From Tieghemostelium lacteum (lineage: Eukaryota > Evosea > Eumycetozoa > Dictyosteliales > Raperosteliaceae), in the NCBI GenBank assembly GCA_001606155.1, contig LODT01000025.1, forward strand, positions 620,001 through 684,000: 64,000 bases of DNA, written 5' to 3'. The notes below the pieces were generated by a model. That model did not search any database, was not told the origin of the DNA, and saw only the letters and a program-made list of their open reading frames with translations. Of the stretch, positions 41,847 through 54,700 are shown piece by piece (the stretch's first letter is position 1; each line of letters starts with the position of its first letter). A program made the translations under genes and the position numbers.

Positions 41847-43499
41847 ATGATTCGATTGATAAAGGTCAATTATGGCAGTACAGGTATAAATAAGAATATT
41901 TTAGGTTTTTTAAAAAATAGGCACTACTCCACTAAAAATGTGGCAACTTCTATAGTTAGTGATGAATTTAAGAAAATGGATTTAATGTCAGTTGAGGAGT
42001 TGAGAGATGTTGCTGAGTCTATGGGTTCTACAACACCTTTTAAGAACATTGACTATGCTTATAATCAGTCCATGTTTACTGATAGAGTTAGAATGAAATT
42101 ACAGGCTGGTAATGGAGGTAATGGGTCTGTGCATTTCTTTAGAGCAAAATACATTCCATTAGGACCTCCTGATGGCGGACCTGGAGGTGATGGTGCTGAT
42201 ATTATAATAAGAGCTGATTATAATGATAACAATCTGTCGCATCTCTCTAGAAACTATAAAGGAGAACACGGTGGGAATGGGTTAGGTCAAAAGAAGTCTG
42301 GTAAGAATGGGGAGGATATAGTTATTAGTGTGCCCCCTGGAACTGTAATTAGAGAACTGCAGTTAATTCAAGAGGATGGAGAGGTGGAGGAGGAAGAGGA
42401 AGAAGGAATTATAATGAAAAAAGATTCAAGATTCGACCCATCTTCAAAGGACTTTGATGTGGATCTTTATGCCAAGGCTTTAAATAGTCCTGTTATAGGC
42501 GGAGTAGTTCAAGATGAAATGAATGTACATTATAATAAAGGAGGTAACCTGTCACAAGAAATCAAAGCAGAGAAACAAAAGAAATGGAAGATTGTAAAGA
42601 CTATAGTGGATTTGGATAACTTTGGCGACGAGATTTTAATTGCTAAAGGAGGTAAAGGCGGTAGAGGTAATGCATCGTATGCAACAGGGTCTAATAGGTC
42701 ACCGGAATATGCACAAAAGGGTATACCAGGTGAGATTAGAAATGTTGAAGTTGAGCTGAAAATTCTTGCTGACTTTGGGTTGGTTGGATACCCAAATGCA
42801 GGTAAAAGTACATTATTGTCAGTGATCTCTAATGCCATACCAAAGATTAGAGACTATGCATTCACGACTTTGAATCCATATGTTGGTGTTATTGAATTTG
42901 AAGATTTGAATAAGAAATCTAAGAAATCAAAATTAGAGAACCTTTCAAAGAGAAAGAGAAAGGTTGCTACTGAATTTGATAGTTTAACTGCAACGATAGC
43001 AGATCTACCTGGAATTATAGAAGGTGCACATTTGGATGTTGGTTTAGGGTTAGATTTCCTCAAACATATAGAAAGAACTAAAGTGTTGGTATATGTTATT
43101 GATATGTCCAATAACGGTGTTCCTGCATTCTGGGATGGCAAACCACTAGAAATTGTATCCAACAGATACAGTTATGTTAGTGACGAAGACGAAATCAAAC
43201 AGGTAAAAATGGAGATTAAAGATAAGATCTATGATGAATCTTACAGATCTCCTTGGAGAGACTTTGTCAGTCTCTTAGAAGAACTGGAATCCTATCAAGA
43301 GGGTCTAACATCCAAACCATCAATCATCATTGCCAACAAAATGGATAAAGACTATGCACATGAACATCTCAAAATCTTCAAAAAAGCTGTTGGTAAACTT
43401 GTACAGTGTCCAATCATTCCAATATCAGCACAAAACTCAACCAATATTAAAGAAATTAAATTACAACTCTCCAAAATCATATATAAAGATTCTTTGTAA
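41847..43499 (+). CDS. mitochondrial Obg-family GTPase (MTG2/ObgH1-like), 550 aa
   Basis: Obg GTPases act in large-subunit ribosome assembly. Seen: the first ~35 residues are basic and hydroxylated with few acids (MIRLIKVNYGST...RHYSTK), a mitochondrial presequence. The glycine-rich Obg fold starts near residue 75 (GNGGNGSVHFFRAKYIPLGP) and finishes with KGGKGGRGNASYATGSNRSP. G-motifs: G1 GYPNAGKST near 314, G3 DLPGIIEGAH near 385, G4 NKMD near 497, G5 SAQ near 528. The Obg fold is split by an insert of roughly 80 residues (about 178-255) with an acidic EEEEEE run, and the G domain carries a second Lys-rich insert before G3. There is no C-terminal TGS domain. Confidence 0.93.
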   Translation: MIRLIKVNYGSTGINKNILGFLKNRHYSTKNVATSIVSDEFKKMDLMSVEELRDVAESMGSTTPFKNIDYAYNQSMFTDRVRMKLQAGNGGNGSVHFFRAKYIPLGPPDGGPGGDGADIIIRADYNDNNLSHLSRNYKGEHGGNGLGQKKSGKNGEDIVISVPPGTVIRELQLIQEDGEVEEEEEEGIIMKKDSRFDPSSKDFDVDLYAKALNSPVIGGVVQDEMNVHYNKGGNLSQEIKAEKQKKWKIVKTIVDLDNFGDEILIAKGGKGGRGNASYATGSNRSPEYAQKGIPGEIRNVEVELKILADFGLVGYPNAGKSTLLSVISNAIPKIRDYAFTTLNPYVGVIEFEDLNKKSKKSKLENLSKRKRKVATEFDSLTATIADLPGIIEGAHLDVGLGLDFLKHIERTKVLVYVIDMSNNGVPAFWDGKPLEIVSNRYSYVSDEDEIKQVKMEIKDKIYDESYRSPWRDFVSLLEELESYQEGLTSKPSIIIANKMDKDYAHEHLKIFKKAVGKLVQCPIIPISAQNSTNIKEIKLQLSKIIYKDSL

Positions 43500-43653
43500 T
43501 TTCTCACCAAACACACAAAAAATGTGCATATGCAAAACGTTATTTTATGAAATTCGAAAATAATGATTTTTTTTTCACACAAAAAACGAGTTAATTTTTT
43601 TTTTTTTTTTTTTTTTTGATTATCACCGGATCACAGTCAAATACATACTGAAA

Positions 43654-44763
43654 ATGAATAGACCATTTGTACAAGTTTATGACCAAGAAAACAAAGTTGT
43701 TGGTAAAGTTAAATTACCAGCAGTTTTAAACACCCCAATCAGACCAGATTTGGTTAACTTTGTTCACACTCAATTGAACAAGAATGATCGTCAAGCCTAC
43801 GCCCCAGCCTCATACGCTGGTGAACAAACTAGTGCTGAATCATGGGGTACCGGTAGAGCCGTATCTCGTATTCCAAGAGTTCCAGGATCAGGTACACACA
43901 GATCAGGTCAAGGTGCCTTCGGTAACATGTGTAGAGGTGGTCGTATGTTCGGACCAAACAAAGTCTGGAGACGTTGGAACCGTAAGGTTAACACCAACCA
44001 AAAGAGATTCGCCGTCTGCTCTGCTTTGGCTGCCAGTGCTATCCCAGCTTTGGTCATGGCCAGAGGTCACAAAATCAATGGTATCCAAGAAGTCCCATTA
44101 GTCATTGCCAACAGTGCCATCAATGAACTCACCAAGACCGCCAAAGCCGTCACTCTCTTGAAAGCCATCAACGCTTACACTGATGTCCAAAGAGCTATCG
44201 ACTCTAAACACGTCAGACCAGGTGTTGGTAAATCACGTAACAGAAGATACAGAATCCGTAGAGGTCCATTAGTTGTCTGTGCTGGTAAATCAAAACTCTC
44301 TTACGCCTTCAGAAACCTTCCAGGTGTTGAAGTTGCCAACGTCTCTCGTTTGAATCTCCTCAAATTAGCTCCAGGTGGTCATCTCGGTAGATTTGTTATC
44401 TGGACTCAAGAAGCTTTCGAACAATTAGACAAAGTCTTCGGTACCGTCTCCAAAGCCTCCCAAAACAAAACCTCTTTCCGTCTCCCAAGACCAGTCATGC
44501 AAAATGCTGATGTTCAAAGAATCGTCGCTTCTGATGAAATCCAATCTGCTGTTAAAGCCTCTCAAGTTGTTGTCAAGAGACCAACTAAAGCCATCAAGAG
44601 ATCTAACCCATTGAAGAACTTGAGTGCTATGATTAAATTGAACCCACAAGCTTCTGCCGTCAGACGTTCTGCTCCAATTACTCAACCATCCAAAAAAGCT
44701 ATTGGTTACTTATCAAAGAAAAACACCACCCGTCAAAACTTTGTTAAAGCTACTTTGGCTTAA
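43654..44763 (+). CDS. rpl4: 60S ribosomal protein L4 (uL4), 369 aa
   Basis: Structural protein of the large ribosomal subunit. Seen: [20 protein letters not shown] start; the loop [20 protein letters not shown] then [19 protein letters not shown], which lines the exit tunnel; and a C-terminal extension rich in Lys/Arg and Ser, as in eukaryotic L4. Length is near the animal and fungal proteins. Codon choice is strongly biased to C-ending codons (ATC, GCC, GTC), unlike the genes around it, as expected for very high expression. A 20-odd-nt T-run ends 35 bp before the ATG. No intron. Confidence 0.98.
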   Translation: MNRPFVQVYDQENKVVGKVKLPAVLNTPIRPDLVNFVHTQLNKNDRQAYAPASYAGEQTSAESWGTGRAVSRIPRVPGSGTHRSGQGAFGNMCRGGRMFGPNKVWRRWNRKVNTNQKRFAVCSALAASAIPALVMARGHKINGIQEVPLVIANSAINELTKTAKAVTLLKAINAYTDVQRAIDSKHVRPGVGKSRNRRYRIRRGPLVVCAGKSKLSYAFRNLPGVEVANVSRLNLLKLAPGGHLGRFVIWTQEAFEQLDKVFGTVSKASQNKTSFRLPRPVMQNADVQRIVASDEIQSAVKASQVVVKRPTKAIKRSNPLKNLSAMIKLNPQASAVRRSAPITQPSKKAIGYLSKKNTTRQNFVKATLA

Positions 44764-44866
44764 ATAAATTACTTTTAAAGTTAATTTCTTTCTTTAATTC
44801 TATATCTATTTTTTTATTTTTTTTATTTTTTAGTTTTGATTTTAAATAGAGATATTCTGTATTCTA

Positions 44867-45625
44867 ATGAATAATGAATATTTTAATTCAATTTTAAGAG
44901 ATTTAGTGTTATATAATTGCATACCTTTTGAATTTGATAAAAAGATTAAAGATTTAAAAGATCAAGAAGGATTTTACGAAAATTTTATTTATCAAATCAT
45001 AGAGTTAATAGTAAAAGAGAAAGATTTAGAAAATTACTATTATCAATGGTTATATTATATTGTGGAATTTGTGATAAAAGATTTTAATAGATTTAAAATA
45101 GTAGTACTTGAAAATCAAAATGTGTATCAAAAATATATAAATCTTTTGGATAGTAGTGTAAATACTAGTAATAATGATTTTATTAGATTAAAAAAGTTAT
45201 TAAACTATAACAAGGTTGAAGAAACTCAACCAAAATCAATACATTTACAACTGTATATAGAGAATATAAATAATATATTTAATTTAGATTTTGTAGTTGA
45301 TGTTGATGATCAGTCTCTGATATTTAGTAATGTTACACAACTAGATAAATCATTCAATTATATAAAATCAATAGATAAATCAGTATTGAATAGTATGGTT
45401 ATATCTATTATCAATCTTCTGAATATGCAATATGACTATTCAAATTATCTAATACCACTGTTTATCTATTACCATTCCATTGGTGATACTGAAACGATAA
45501 ATGAAATAATTAGAAATATTCTAAAATTAACAAATCAACAAATGAATTTAAATTGGGTTTCTAATATTTTAAAAACATTAAATTCATTAAATATCTCTTT
45601 TGACTTATTCAATATCTCACAATAA
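44867..45625 (+). CDS. hypothetical protein, 252 aa
   Basis: One frame with a clear ATG (MNNEYFNSILRDLVLYNC) and TAA stop. The protein is all-helical in appearance, very rich in Asn, Ile, Tyr and Asp, with hydrophobic residues at helix spacing (YQIIELIVKEKDLENYYYQW; ISIINLLNMQYDY; IIRNILKLTN). It could be an armadillo/HEAT-like helical protein. No signal peptide, zinc site or catalytic motif. AT-rich codon use suggests low expression, in contrast to rpl4 103 bp upstream. I do not recognise a family. Confidence 0.7.
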   Translation: MNNEYFNSILRDLVLYNCIPFEFDKKIKDLKDQEGFYENFIYQIIELIVKEKDLENYYYQWLYYIVEFVIKDFNRFKIVVLENQNVYQKYINLLDSSVNTSNNDFIRLKKLLNYNKVEETQPKSIHLQLYIENINNIFNLDFVVDVDDQSLIFSNVTQLDKSFNYIKSIDKSVLNSMVISIINLLNMQYDYSNYLIPLFIYYHSIGDTETINEIIRNILKLTNQQMNLNWVSNILKTLNSLNISFDLFNISQ

Positions 45626-45741
45626 ATAAAAAATTAAAACTAACGAACATCAAAATTCAAATAATTCAAAATTTTTTTAATTTTTTTTTTTTTGATCATA
45701 AAATCATTGTAGAACTATTTGAAGATAGTTGCTAAAAATTA

Positions 45742-48700
45742 ATGGAGGATAATAATACATTATCACCAACAACTAGCACAACTAGTACTACAAGTCCTAC
45801 AGTAGGTGTTGTTAGTGAAAACACCTTATTAGAAACCAATAAATATCTATGTAAAATATGTCCAATATTACTGGACGGTGACATTACCATCTTTCAAAAC
45901 TATCTCAATCAACCAGATAGTGTAAATAAATTAAAAAAGTTTATATCAGATGCTAAAATACCTGTATTATTAATACAAAAGAAAACTTTGACTGATGATG
46001 ACCAACAACAACCAAAAGGTAAACTATAACACACCATGATGATCAATTTAATATGAAATGAAATTTAGTATATTAATATGAAATTTTATATTTTTATTAA
46101 AAATTAATAGAATTATATCATATTGAAATTGAAGTAAAATTCAGTGGAGAGAATATTTCAACATTGGCAGTTGTAAAGAGAATTCCAGAGTCAACTATAA
46201 ATGTTGATGGAGGTAAATCATTGTCTTCTCAATTACAGGTTTTAAATTTAGGTGAAGGATCACCATTTGATACATTGCATAATTATATTCACAATTCAGT
46301 TGCACCATTTATTCGATCGTTTATATTGACTTCGAATCAAAAGGATACAGTGGAGAAGGATGTCAAATTGGGTATTGGTGCTGTCAATCAAAAGATTGCT
46401 GAACTTGAGTTATCATTGTACAATTGTAAACAACAAGTTCAAATTCCAGAGGTTGTCATTAGCATCAATCCAGAGATTAAACAAGTTATTGCTAAAGTTG
46501 GTGTTGGTAAGGCTGCTAAGCCTGATGACCTAGGTGACAAGGCTCAGTCCACTGAGTTCCTCAACACATTGCAAGGTGGTGTCAGGGTATGGGAAAAGAA
46601 CATACTTTCCGTAACCAAACATCCAATGTTAGAGACCTTGCCACATGATGTATCTACAAGTCAAGAAATCAATTTCTGGGTGGAACTTGAATCCAATCTC
46701 CAGAGAATCTCTGAGCAGATTAAATCACCAGAGGCTGAATTGACATTATCAACTCTTAAACAAGCCAAACGTTTTGTAGCTACAGCTCCATTCGAGACTG
46801 ACAATATCGGTCTTGGTAAAGCTCGTGAAAAGGTTACCTCTTACAGACCCATAATCAAAGATTTTCCAATTTCTGATCTATTGACTGCCATCGACTTGGA
46901 ATCAGTTTCCCAAGCAATCTCACAGATTTACAGTCACTTGAAGAGAAACAAGACCTCTACAAGCACTGGGTATCCAGTCACTAGATATCTGACCCTTCTC
47001 GAGGCCGTCGGACGTGACATGTGCAACAAGGTCTTCCAAATCCTTCGTCAAAAGAATTTGATGAATATTGATTATCAAGAATTTGAAAAACTCATTCGTG
47101 CACTTAAAGCTCTCTTTATACTCTGGGATGACCAATTTGGACTCTTTAGAGAGGTCCTTCGTGACCTTGCCAAAAAACGTGGCAATGAAAGAGTACCTCT
47201 CATTGTAAATGTTGATAATAAATCACTTTTGGATAGAATATTGAAAATCTCAAAATTCCGTAAACAACACGAAGATCTAAAGAATGTCATATCCACAGTG
47301 CTACCAAATAGTGCATCAAGTGGTTTGTCAGCAGTTCCTGGATCCGTATCTGGTCAACCAAAATCCGAGGTAAACGCCATCGAAGAGATTAACGAAGCTT
47401 ATTTGGAATTCAAAGAAATTGATGTACTTTTGCTCTCTAAAGAGGGTGAAGATGTCTGGGAGACTGCAGTGAAGAGATACAATTCACGTACTGATCGTGT
47501 AGAGGCTTACATTACCAGTCGTCTTAGAGACCGTTTGGCCACTGCCAAAAACGCCAATGAAATGTTCCGTGTTTATCATAAATTCAAAGATCTACTAAAG
47601 AGACCTAGAATCAGAGGTGCAACTCATGAGTACCAAGCACAGTTGATTGAGAGAGTTAAAGATGATATTCGTGTCCTACACGAGAAATTCAAGATGCAAT
47701 ACAACAACTCTGAAGCCTATTACATGTCACAAATCAGGGATCTTCCACCAGTCTCCGGAGCTATTATCTGGGCTAAACAAATTGAAAGACAGTTGGATAC
47801 CTACATGAAGAGAGTTGCTGATGTTCTTGGTGACAGTTGGGAATCGGATGCAGAGGGTCAGAAACTTAAAGCTGAATCCGACCAGTTCCGTCACAAACTC
47901 AACACTGACCATATCTTCCAGAAATGGGTACAGGATACCGGTAGTAGAAGTTTTGAGGTTAGCGGAAAGATCCTCACCATTGTCAAGAAAGGAAACAAGG
48001 CTGCTTTGGACATTAACTTTGACAGTCACATTATCATGCTCTTTAAAGAAGTTAGAAATCTTCAGTGGCTTGGATTCCGTGTTCCTTTGAACATTAGTTT
48101 CGGATCACAGGTTGCCAAACAAGTCTATCCATTCGCAGTGTCATTGAAAGAGACTTTACGTACTTATACTCAAACCAGTGGTAAGATTACACCTGAAATC
48201 AGTGCTTTGATTGCAGCTTACAAGAAAGATGTACAGACGAATCTTCAAGAGGGTTTCAAACTTAAATGGGAATCATTGCGTGTTGACCCATATGTAAGAA
48301 AGCTCTCTACCTCTGTAAACAGTTTCCGTGACAAGGTTGACGACTTGATTCAAAAGTACAGCGGTATCAAGAAGCTTATGGACGGTCTAAAGAGTTGTCC
48401 ATTTAAATTTGAAAATTTTGTTGACATTCTTCAAAATATTCAAAAGATTGTTGATGAACTCAATTTGGCATCGTATTCCAATTTGGGATTATGGGTAACA
48501 CAATTGGATGCTCAGTTGGAACACATGTTGATTGATCGTCTTATTGATGCTATTAACTCTTGGGTTGTGTTGATTGAAGGTGAGGATCAGTCACAGGGAC
48601 AATCCATTGCAAGAGGTGACCAAAACACTAATACTCCACACAGAATGCAATATGCCTCTAGAAATAGACAACCACAAGATAGCACTGCTGAATCATCTAC

Positions 48701-51700
48701 TCAACATCAAGATCAAATCATTAAACCAACAATCTCCACTACCACTCATGAAATTGTTCTTAGAAACCAGATTCTGTATCTAGACCCACCCTTGGAGTTT
48801 GCCAGAGTCAATTGGATCAGTCAATTGCATACTTGGTTGAACATTGTATGTGATTTACCTAGAATTCAGGCATCACGTTATGATGAAGGTATCTCAAGAG
48901 GAAGAGGAGACCAAGCCAGTCAGAGAAAGACATTTAGAGATTCACTCACTAAACTCCCTGCTGGTGTCTTGGAGAAATCCTATTCTGTAATTGCCAAGAA
49001 GTTGGATCAGGTCAAGGAATACGTACAGATTTGGTTACAGTACCAGTCATTGTGGGACATGGACTCTACCTACGTCTACAATAAACTCGGTGACGATCTT
49101 AATAAATGGCAACAGTTGCTCAACCAAATCAAAAAGAGTAGAACTACCTTTGATAACAGTGCTACTGAGAAGCAGTTTGGTCCATTGGTTATTGATTATG
49201 GACAGGTACAATCGATTGTAAACAACAAATACGATTACTGGCACAAGGATATTCTCTCTCATTTCGGTATGAAATTAGCTGAGAAGATGAAGCTTTTCTA
49301 CGATACTATTTCTAATAAGAGAACAGAGCTTGAGAAGCTATCAGTTGAGACAGTATCCACTGAGGAGGCTGTTACATTTATCATTCAAATTCAAGAGATT
49401 AAGAAGTCTATGGCACCTTGGGAAGCTGAACTCAAGTATTACTCAACCGGTCAAGATCTACTCAAAAGACAGAGATTCCAATTCCCATTGGACTGGTTGG
49501 AGTATGATACTGTCGAAGGTGAATGGTTGTCATTTAATGATATCCTCACTAGAAAGACATCAGCAATCTCAGAAGCCGTACCTCAATTGCAAGCTAAGAT
49601 CCTTCAAGAGTCTAAGAGTATCAATGACCGTATTAAGGAGTTTGTTGATGACTGGAACCAAGGTAAACCACTTCAAGGTAACATCAAATACACTGTTGCT
49701 TTGGATTCATTGAAAATCTATGAATCTCGTCTCACTCGTCTTCGTGATGAATCTGAACGTTTGAAAAAAGCAAAAGTTGCTTTGGATTTGGATGCTACCC
49801 AATCATCAACTGAAGATGACCGTCTATCACCAATTGAAGAGGAAATGCAGGATCTCAAGGCTGTCTGGGTCGAGTTATCCAACACCTGGTTAGAGATTGA
49901 CAATCTTAAGGAAACTAACTGGTCTGCAATCGTTCCAAGAAAAGTCAGAAAATCACTGGAAGATACCCTACAAAAACTCAAAAACCTTCCAAATCGTATC
50001 AGACAATACTCTGCATTTGACCACACTCAAAGTACACTCAAGAACTTGTTGAAGGCTAACGCTATCATTACTGATCTCCACAGTGAAGCTATCAAAGAAC
50101 GTCATTGGAAGATACTTAAGAAGCGTCTAAACACCAACTGGATCCTCACTGAACTCACTCTGGGATCTATTTGGGATAGTGACTTGGTAAGGAACGAGAA
50201 TATCTATCGTGAGGTTATCACTGCTGCTCAAGGTGAGATTGCTTTGGAAGAGTTCCTCAAACAGGTCAGAGAATACTGGACTGTACTTGAACTTGACCTT
50301 GTAAACTACCAGAGAAAATGTAAATTGATTCGTGGTTGGGACGACCTCTTTGGCAAGTTAGCTGAACATCTCAATTCCATTGCCGCTATGAAAATGTCAC
50401 CTTACTACAAGGTCTTTGAAGAAGAGGCTTCTGCATGGGACGATAAATTGAATCGTTTACGTACTCTACTTGATGTATGGATTGACGTACAAAGACGTTG
50501 GGTATATCTCGAAGGTATCTTCTCAGGTTCTGGAGATATCAACCAACTCCTTCCAGCAGAGTCAAGTAGATTCAAGTCCATTAACGCTGAGTTTATCAAC
50601 CTTATGAAGAAAGTCAGTACCGCTCCATTGATTCTCGAGGTTTTGAGTATCGAGAGAATTCAACATACCATGGAAAGATTAGCAGAGTTACTTGGAAAGA
50701 TTCAAAAGGCACTTGGTGAATACCTTGAAAGACAAAGAGCTGCATTTGCACGTTTCTATTTTGTTGGTGATGAAGATCTTCTTGAAATCATTGGTAACAG
50801 TAAAGATATTATAAAGATTCAAAAACACTTTAGAAAGATGTTTGCTGGTCTTGCTAATTTACTGTTGGATGATGAAAAGGTTACTATTCTCGGTATGTCT
50901 TCTGGTGAAGGTGAGGTTGTTAACTTTAAGAAACCAATATCCATTGCTCAAGGTCCAAAGATTCACGAGTGGTTAACAATGGTTGAGAATGAAATGCGTT
51001 CTACTTTGGCTACACTTTTAGACGAGTCTGTTAAGTACTATCAAAGCACTATTCAAGACTCTAAAGACTTGGCTGCCAAGTACTCTGAATGGGTTGACAT
51101 GTTCCCAACTCAATTGATTATACTTACATCTCAAATTCAGTGGACTCAAGCTGTTGATAAGTCATTAGCCTCCAATCCAGCTCAATTAGTTGAGATTGAA
51201 GCTTCAACTCAACAGATTCTCAATAACCTTGCTGATGAAGTTCTTAAAGATCTACCAAACCAAAAGAGAAAGAAATTTGAACATTTAATCACTGAACTCG
51301 TACACCAAAGAGACGTATGCAGACAACTCATTAAAAACAAGATCAACAATAACAAAGACTTTGAATGGTTGTACCATATGAGATACTACTATGACCAACA
51401 ACAAGAGAATATACTCCATAAGCTATTCATACATATGGCAAATGCTACCTTCTACTATGGGTATGAGTACCTTGGTATCGGTGAAAGACTCGTACAGACA
51501 CCACTTACTGATAGATGTTATCTAACCTTGACTCAAGCTCTTGAATCTAGAATGGGAGGTAATCCATTTGGTCCAGCCGGTACAGGTAAGACTGAAACTG
51601 TCAAAGCCCTTGGTAACCAACTCGGTAGATTTGTATTGGTATTCTGTTGTGACGAAGGTTTCGATCTTCAAGCCATGTCCAGAATCTTTGTGGGTCTTTG

Positions 51701-54700
51701 TCAATGTGGTGCTTGGGGTTGCTTTGATGAGTTTAATCGTTTGGAAGAACGTATTCTCTCAGCTGTTTCCCAACAGATTCAAACTATTCAAGTTGCACTC
51801 AAAGAGAAAGCCAAAGAAGTTGAGTTACTCGGAAAGAATGTATCCATCCACCAGGACATGGGTATCTTCGTTACTATGAATCCAGGTTACGCCGGGCGTT
51901 CTAATCTCCCAGATAATCTTAAGAAACTCTTCCGTTCCATGGCTATGATTAAGCCAGATAGAGAAATGATTGCTCAGGTTATGCTTTACTCTCAAGGTTT
52001 CAAAACTGCAGAGATTTTAGCTGGTAAGATTGTACCTCTCTTTAAACTGTGTCAAGAACAATTGTCAGCTCAGGCACATTATGATTTTGGTCTTAGAGCA
52101 CTCAAGAGTGTTTTGGTATCTGCTGGTGGTCTTAAGAGAAAGATGCCAGTTCCACAAGACACCAAACAATCAGATTACCAAACTGTCTATAGTAACTACG
52201 AGATTGGTGTATTGTTAAATTCTATCAACGACACTATGATTCCTAAATTGGTTGCTGACGATATTCCACTTATACAATCATTGCTATTGGATGTGTTCCC
52301 TGGAACCCAACTCCAAGCCATTCAACTAGATGCCCTAAGAGAAAAGATCAAGCTCTTTGCTGAGAAATCTCATTTGGTACCAAAACCAGAGTGGGTTGAG
52401 AAACTTCTTCAACTCCATCAGATTCAAAATATCAATCATGGTGTTATGATGGTAGGTCCATCAGGTAGTGGTAAAACAGCTGCTTGGAAGGTATATCTAG
52501 ATGCCATTGAAGCTATTGATGGTGTTAAATCTGAGGCTTATTGTTTGGATCCTAAAGCTATTACAAAAGATCAATTGTTTGGTAGTTTGGATATCACAAC
52601 TCGTGAGTGGACTGATGGTCTATTTACAGCTACTCTACGTAGAATCATTGACAATGTTCGTGGTGAATCTTCCAAGAGACATTGGATCATCTTTGATGGT
52701 GATGTAGATCCTGAATGGGTTGAAAATCTTAATTCTCTATTGGATGATAACAAGCTTTTAACTCTACCTAACGGTGAACGTTTGGCTCTACCTGGAAATG
52801 TTAGAATCATGTTTGAGGTACAAGACCTTAAATATGCAACTCTTGCTACCATCTCACGTTGTGGTATGGTTTGGTTCAGTGAAGAGATCCTTACAACTCA
52901 AATGATTTTCACCAACTACCTCAACACCATTGCTAACGAACCTTTTGATGCTCAAGAACGTGAACAACAACGTCGTAACGAAAACCAAAAAGAACAGATC
53001 TTAACTCCAGGTCTAAGAGTCCAAAGAGACTGCAGTGAAATCATTAAGCAATACTTTGAACCTGGTGCTTTGGTAAACAAGGTCTTGGAAGATGCATCTC
53101 AAAGAGTACATATTATGGACTTTACCAGATTGCGTGCTTTGAATTCCTTCTTCTCTCTAGTCAATAAGTCCATTACCAATATAATTGAGTACAATCAATT
53201 ACACTCTGACTTCCCAATGCCTCAAGAGAATATGTCTAACTACATGACTAATCGTCTGCTATATTCTTTAATGTGGGGTTTCGGTGGTTCCATGGGTTTG
53301 GTAGAGAGAGAGAATTTCTCAAGATCCATTCAACAAATGGCCATTACTCCAGTTCCACAACCTACCATTCCATTGTTGGATTACAGTGTTAATTTAGAAG
53401 ATGCCAATTGGAATCTATGGAAGAATAAAGTACCATCAGTTGAGGTTGAGACTCATAAAGTTGCATCTCCAGATGTTGTCATTCCAACTGTTGATACTAC
53501 TAGACATGTAGATGTACTCCATGCATGGTTATCTGAACATCGTCCATTGATTCTCTGTGGTCCTCCAGGTTCAGGTAAGACTATGACTCTCACCAGTACA
53601 CTTAAAGCCTTCCCAGACTACGATGTAGTATCACTCAATTTCTCATCTGCAACCAGTCCAGAACTCATTCTCAAGACCTTTGATCACCATTGTGAATACA
53701 AACGTACTCCATCTGGTGACACTGTCCTCAGACCCATCCAAATGGGTAAATGGTTAGTTGTATTCTGTGATGAAATCAATCTTCCAGCATCTGATAAATA
53801 TGGAACTCAAAGAGTTATTACATTCCTCAGACAACTCGTTGAGAAAGGTGGTTTCTGGAGAACTTCAGATCACCAATGGATAACCCTAGAGAAGATTCAA
53901 TTTGTAGGTGCATGTAACCCTCCAACCGATGCAGGTCGTGTACCTCTATCTCACAGATTCCTTAGACATGCACCAATTCTTTTAGTCGATTTCCCATCCA
54001 CTTCATCACTTATTCAAATCTATGGTACTTTTAACAGAGCTTTAATGAAACTTCTTCCAAATCTCAGATCATTTGCAGACAATTTAACTGATGCCATGGT
54101 TGAGTTCTATTCAGCATCACAAAAGAGATTCACACCAGATATGCATGCTCACTATATCTATTCTCCAAGAGAGTTGTCACGTTGGATTCGTGCATTGTTA
54201 GAAGCTATTCAAACTATGGAAGGATGTACTCTAGATGGCTTGGTAAGACTATGGGCCCATGAAGGTCTAAGACTCTTCCAAGATCGTTTGGTTGAAGTTG
54301 ACGAACGTGATTGGACCGACAAGATGATTGATGAAGTTGCCATGAAACACTTCCCATCTGCCTCTCCAGAGTCTCTCAAACGTCCAATACTCTACAGTAA
54401 CTGGCTATCCAAGGACTATGTACCAGTTGAAAGAAACGAACTTAGAGAATACGTTAAAGCACGTCTAAAGGTATTCTACGAAGAGGAACTCGATGTCCCA
54501 TTGGTACTCTTCAACGAGGTACTTGACCACATTCTTCGTATTGATCGTGTATTCCGTCAACCACAAGGTCATGCTCTTTTAATTGGTGTCTCTGGTGGTG
54601 GTAAATCTGTACTTTCAAGATTTGTCGCTTGGATGAACGGTTTGTCAATCTACACTATCAAGGTAAACAACAACTATACCGCAGCAGACTTTGATGATGA

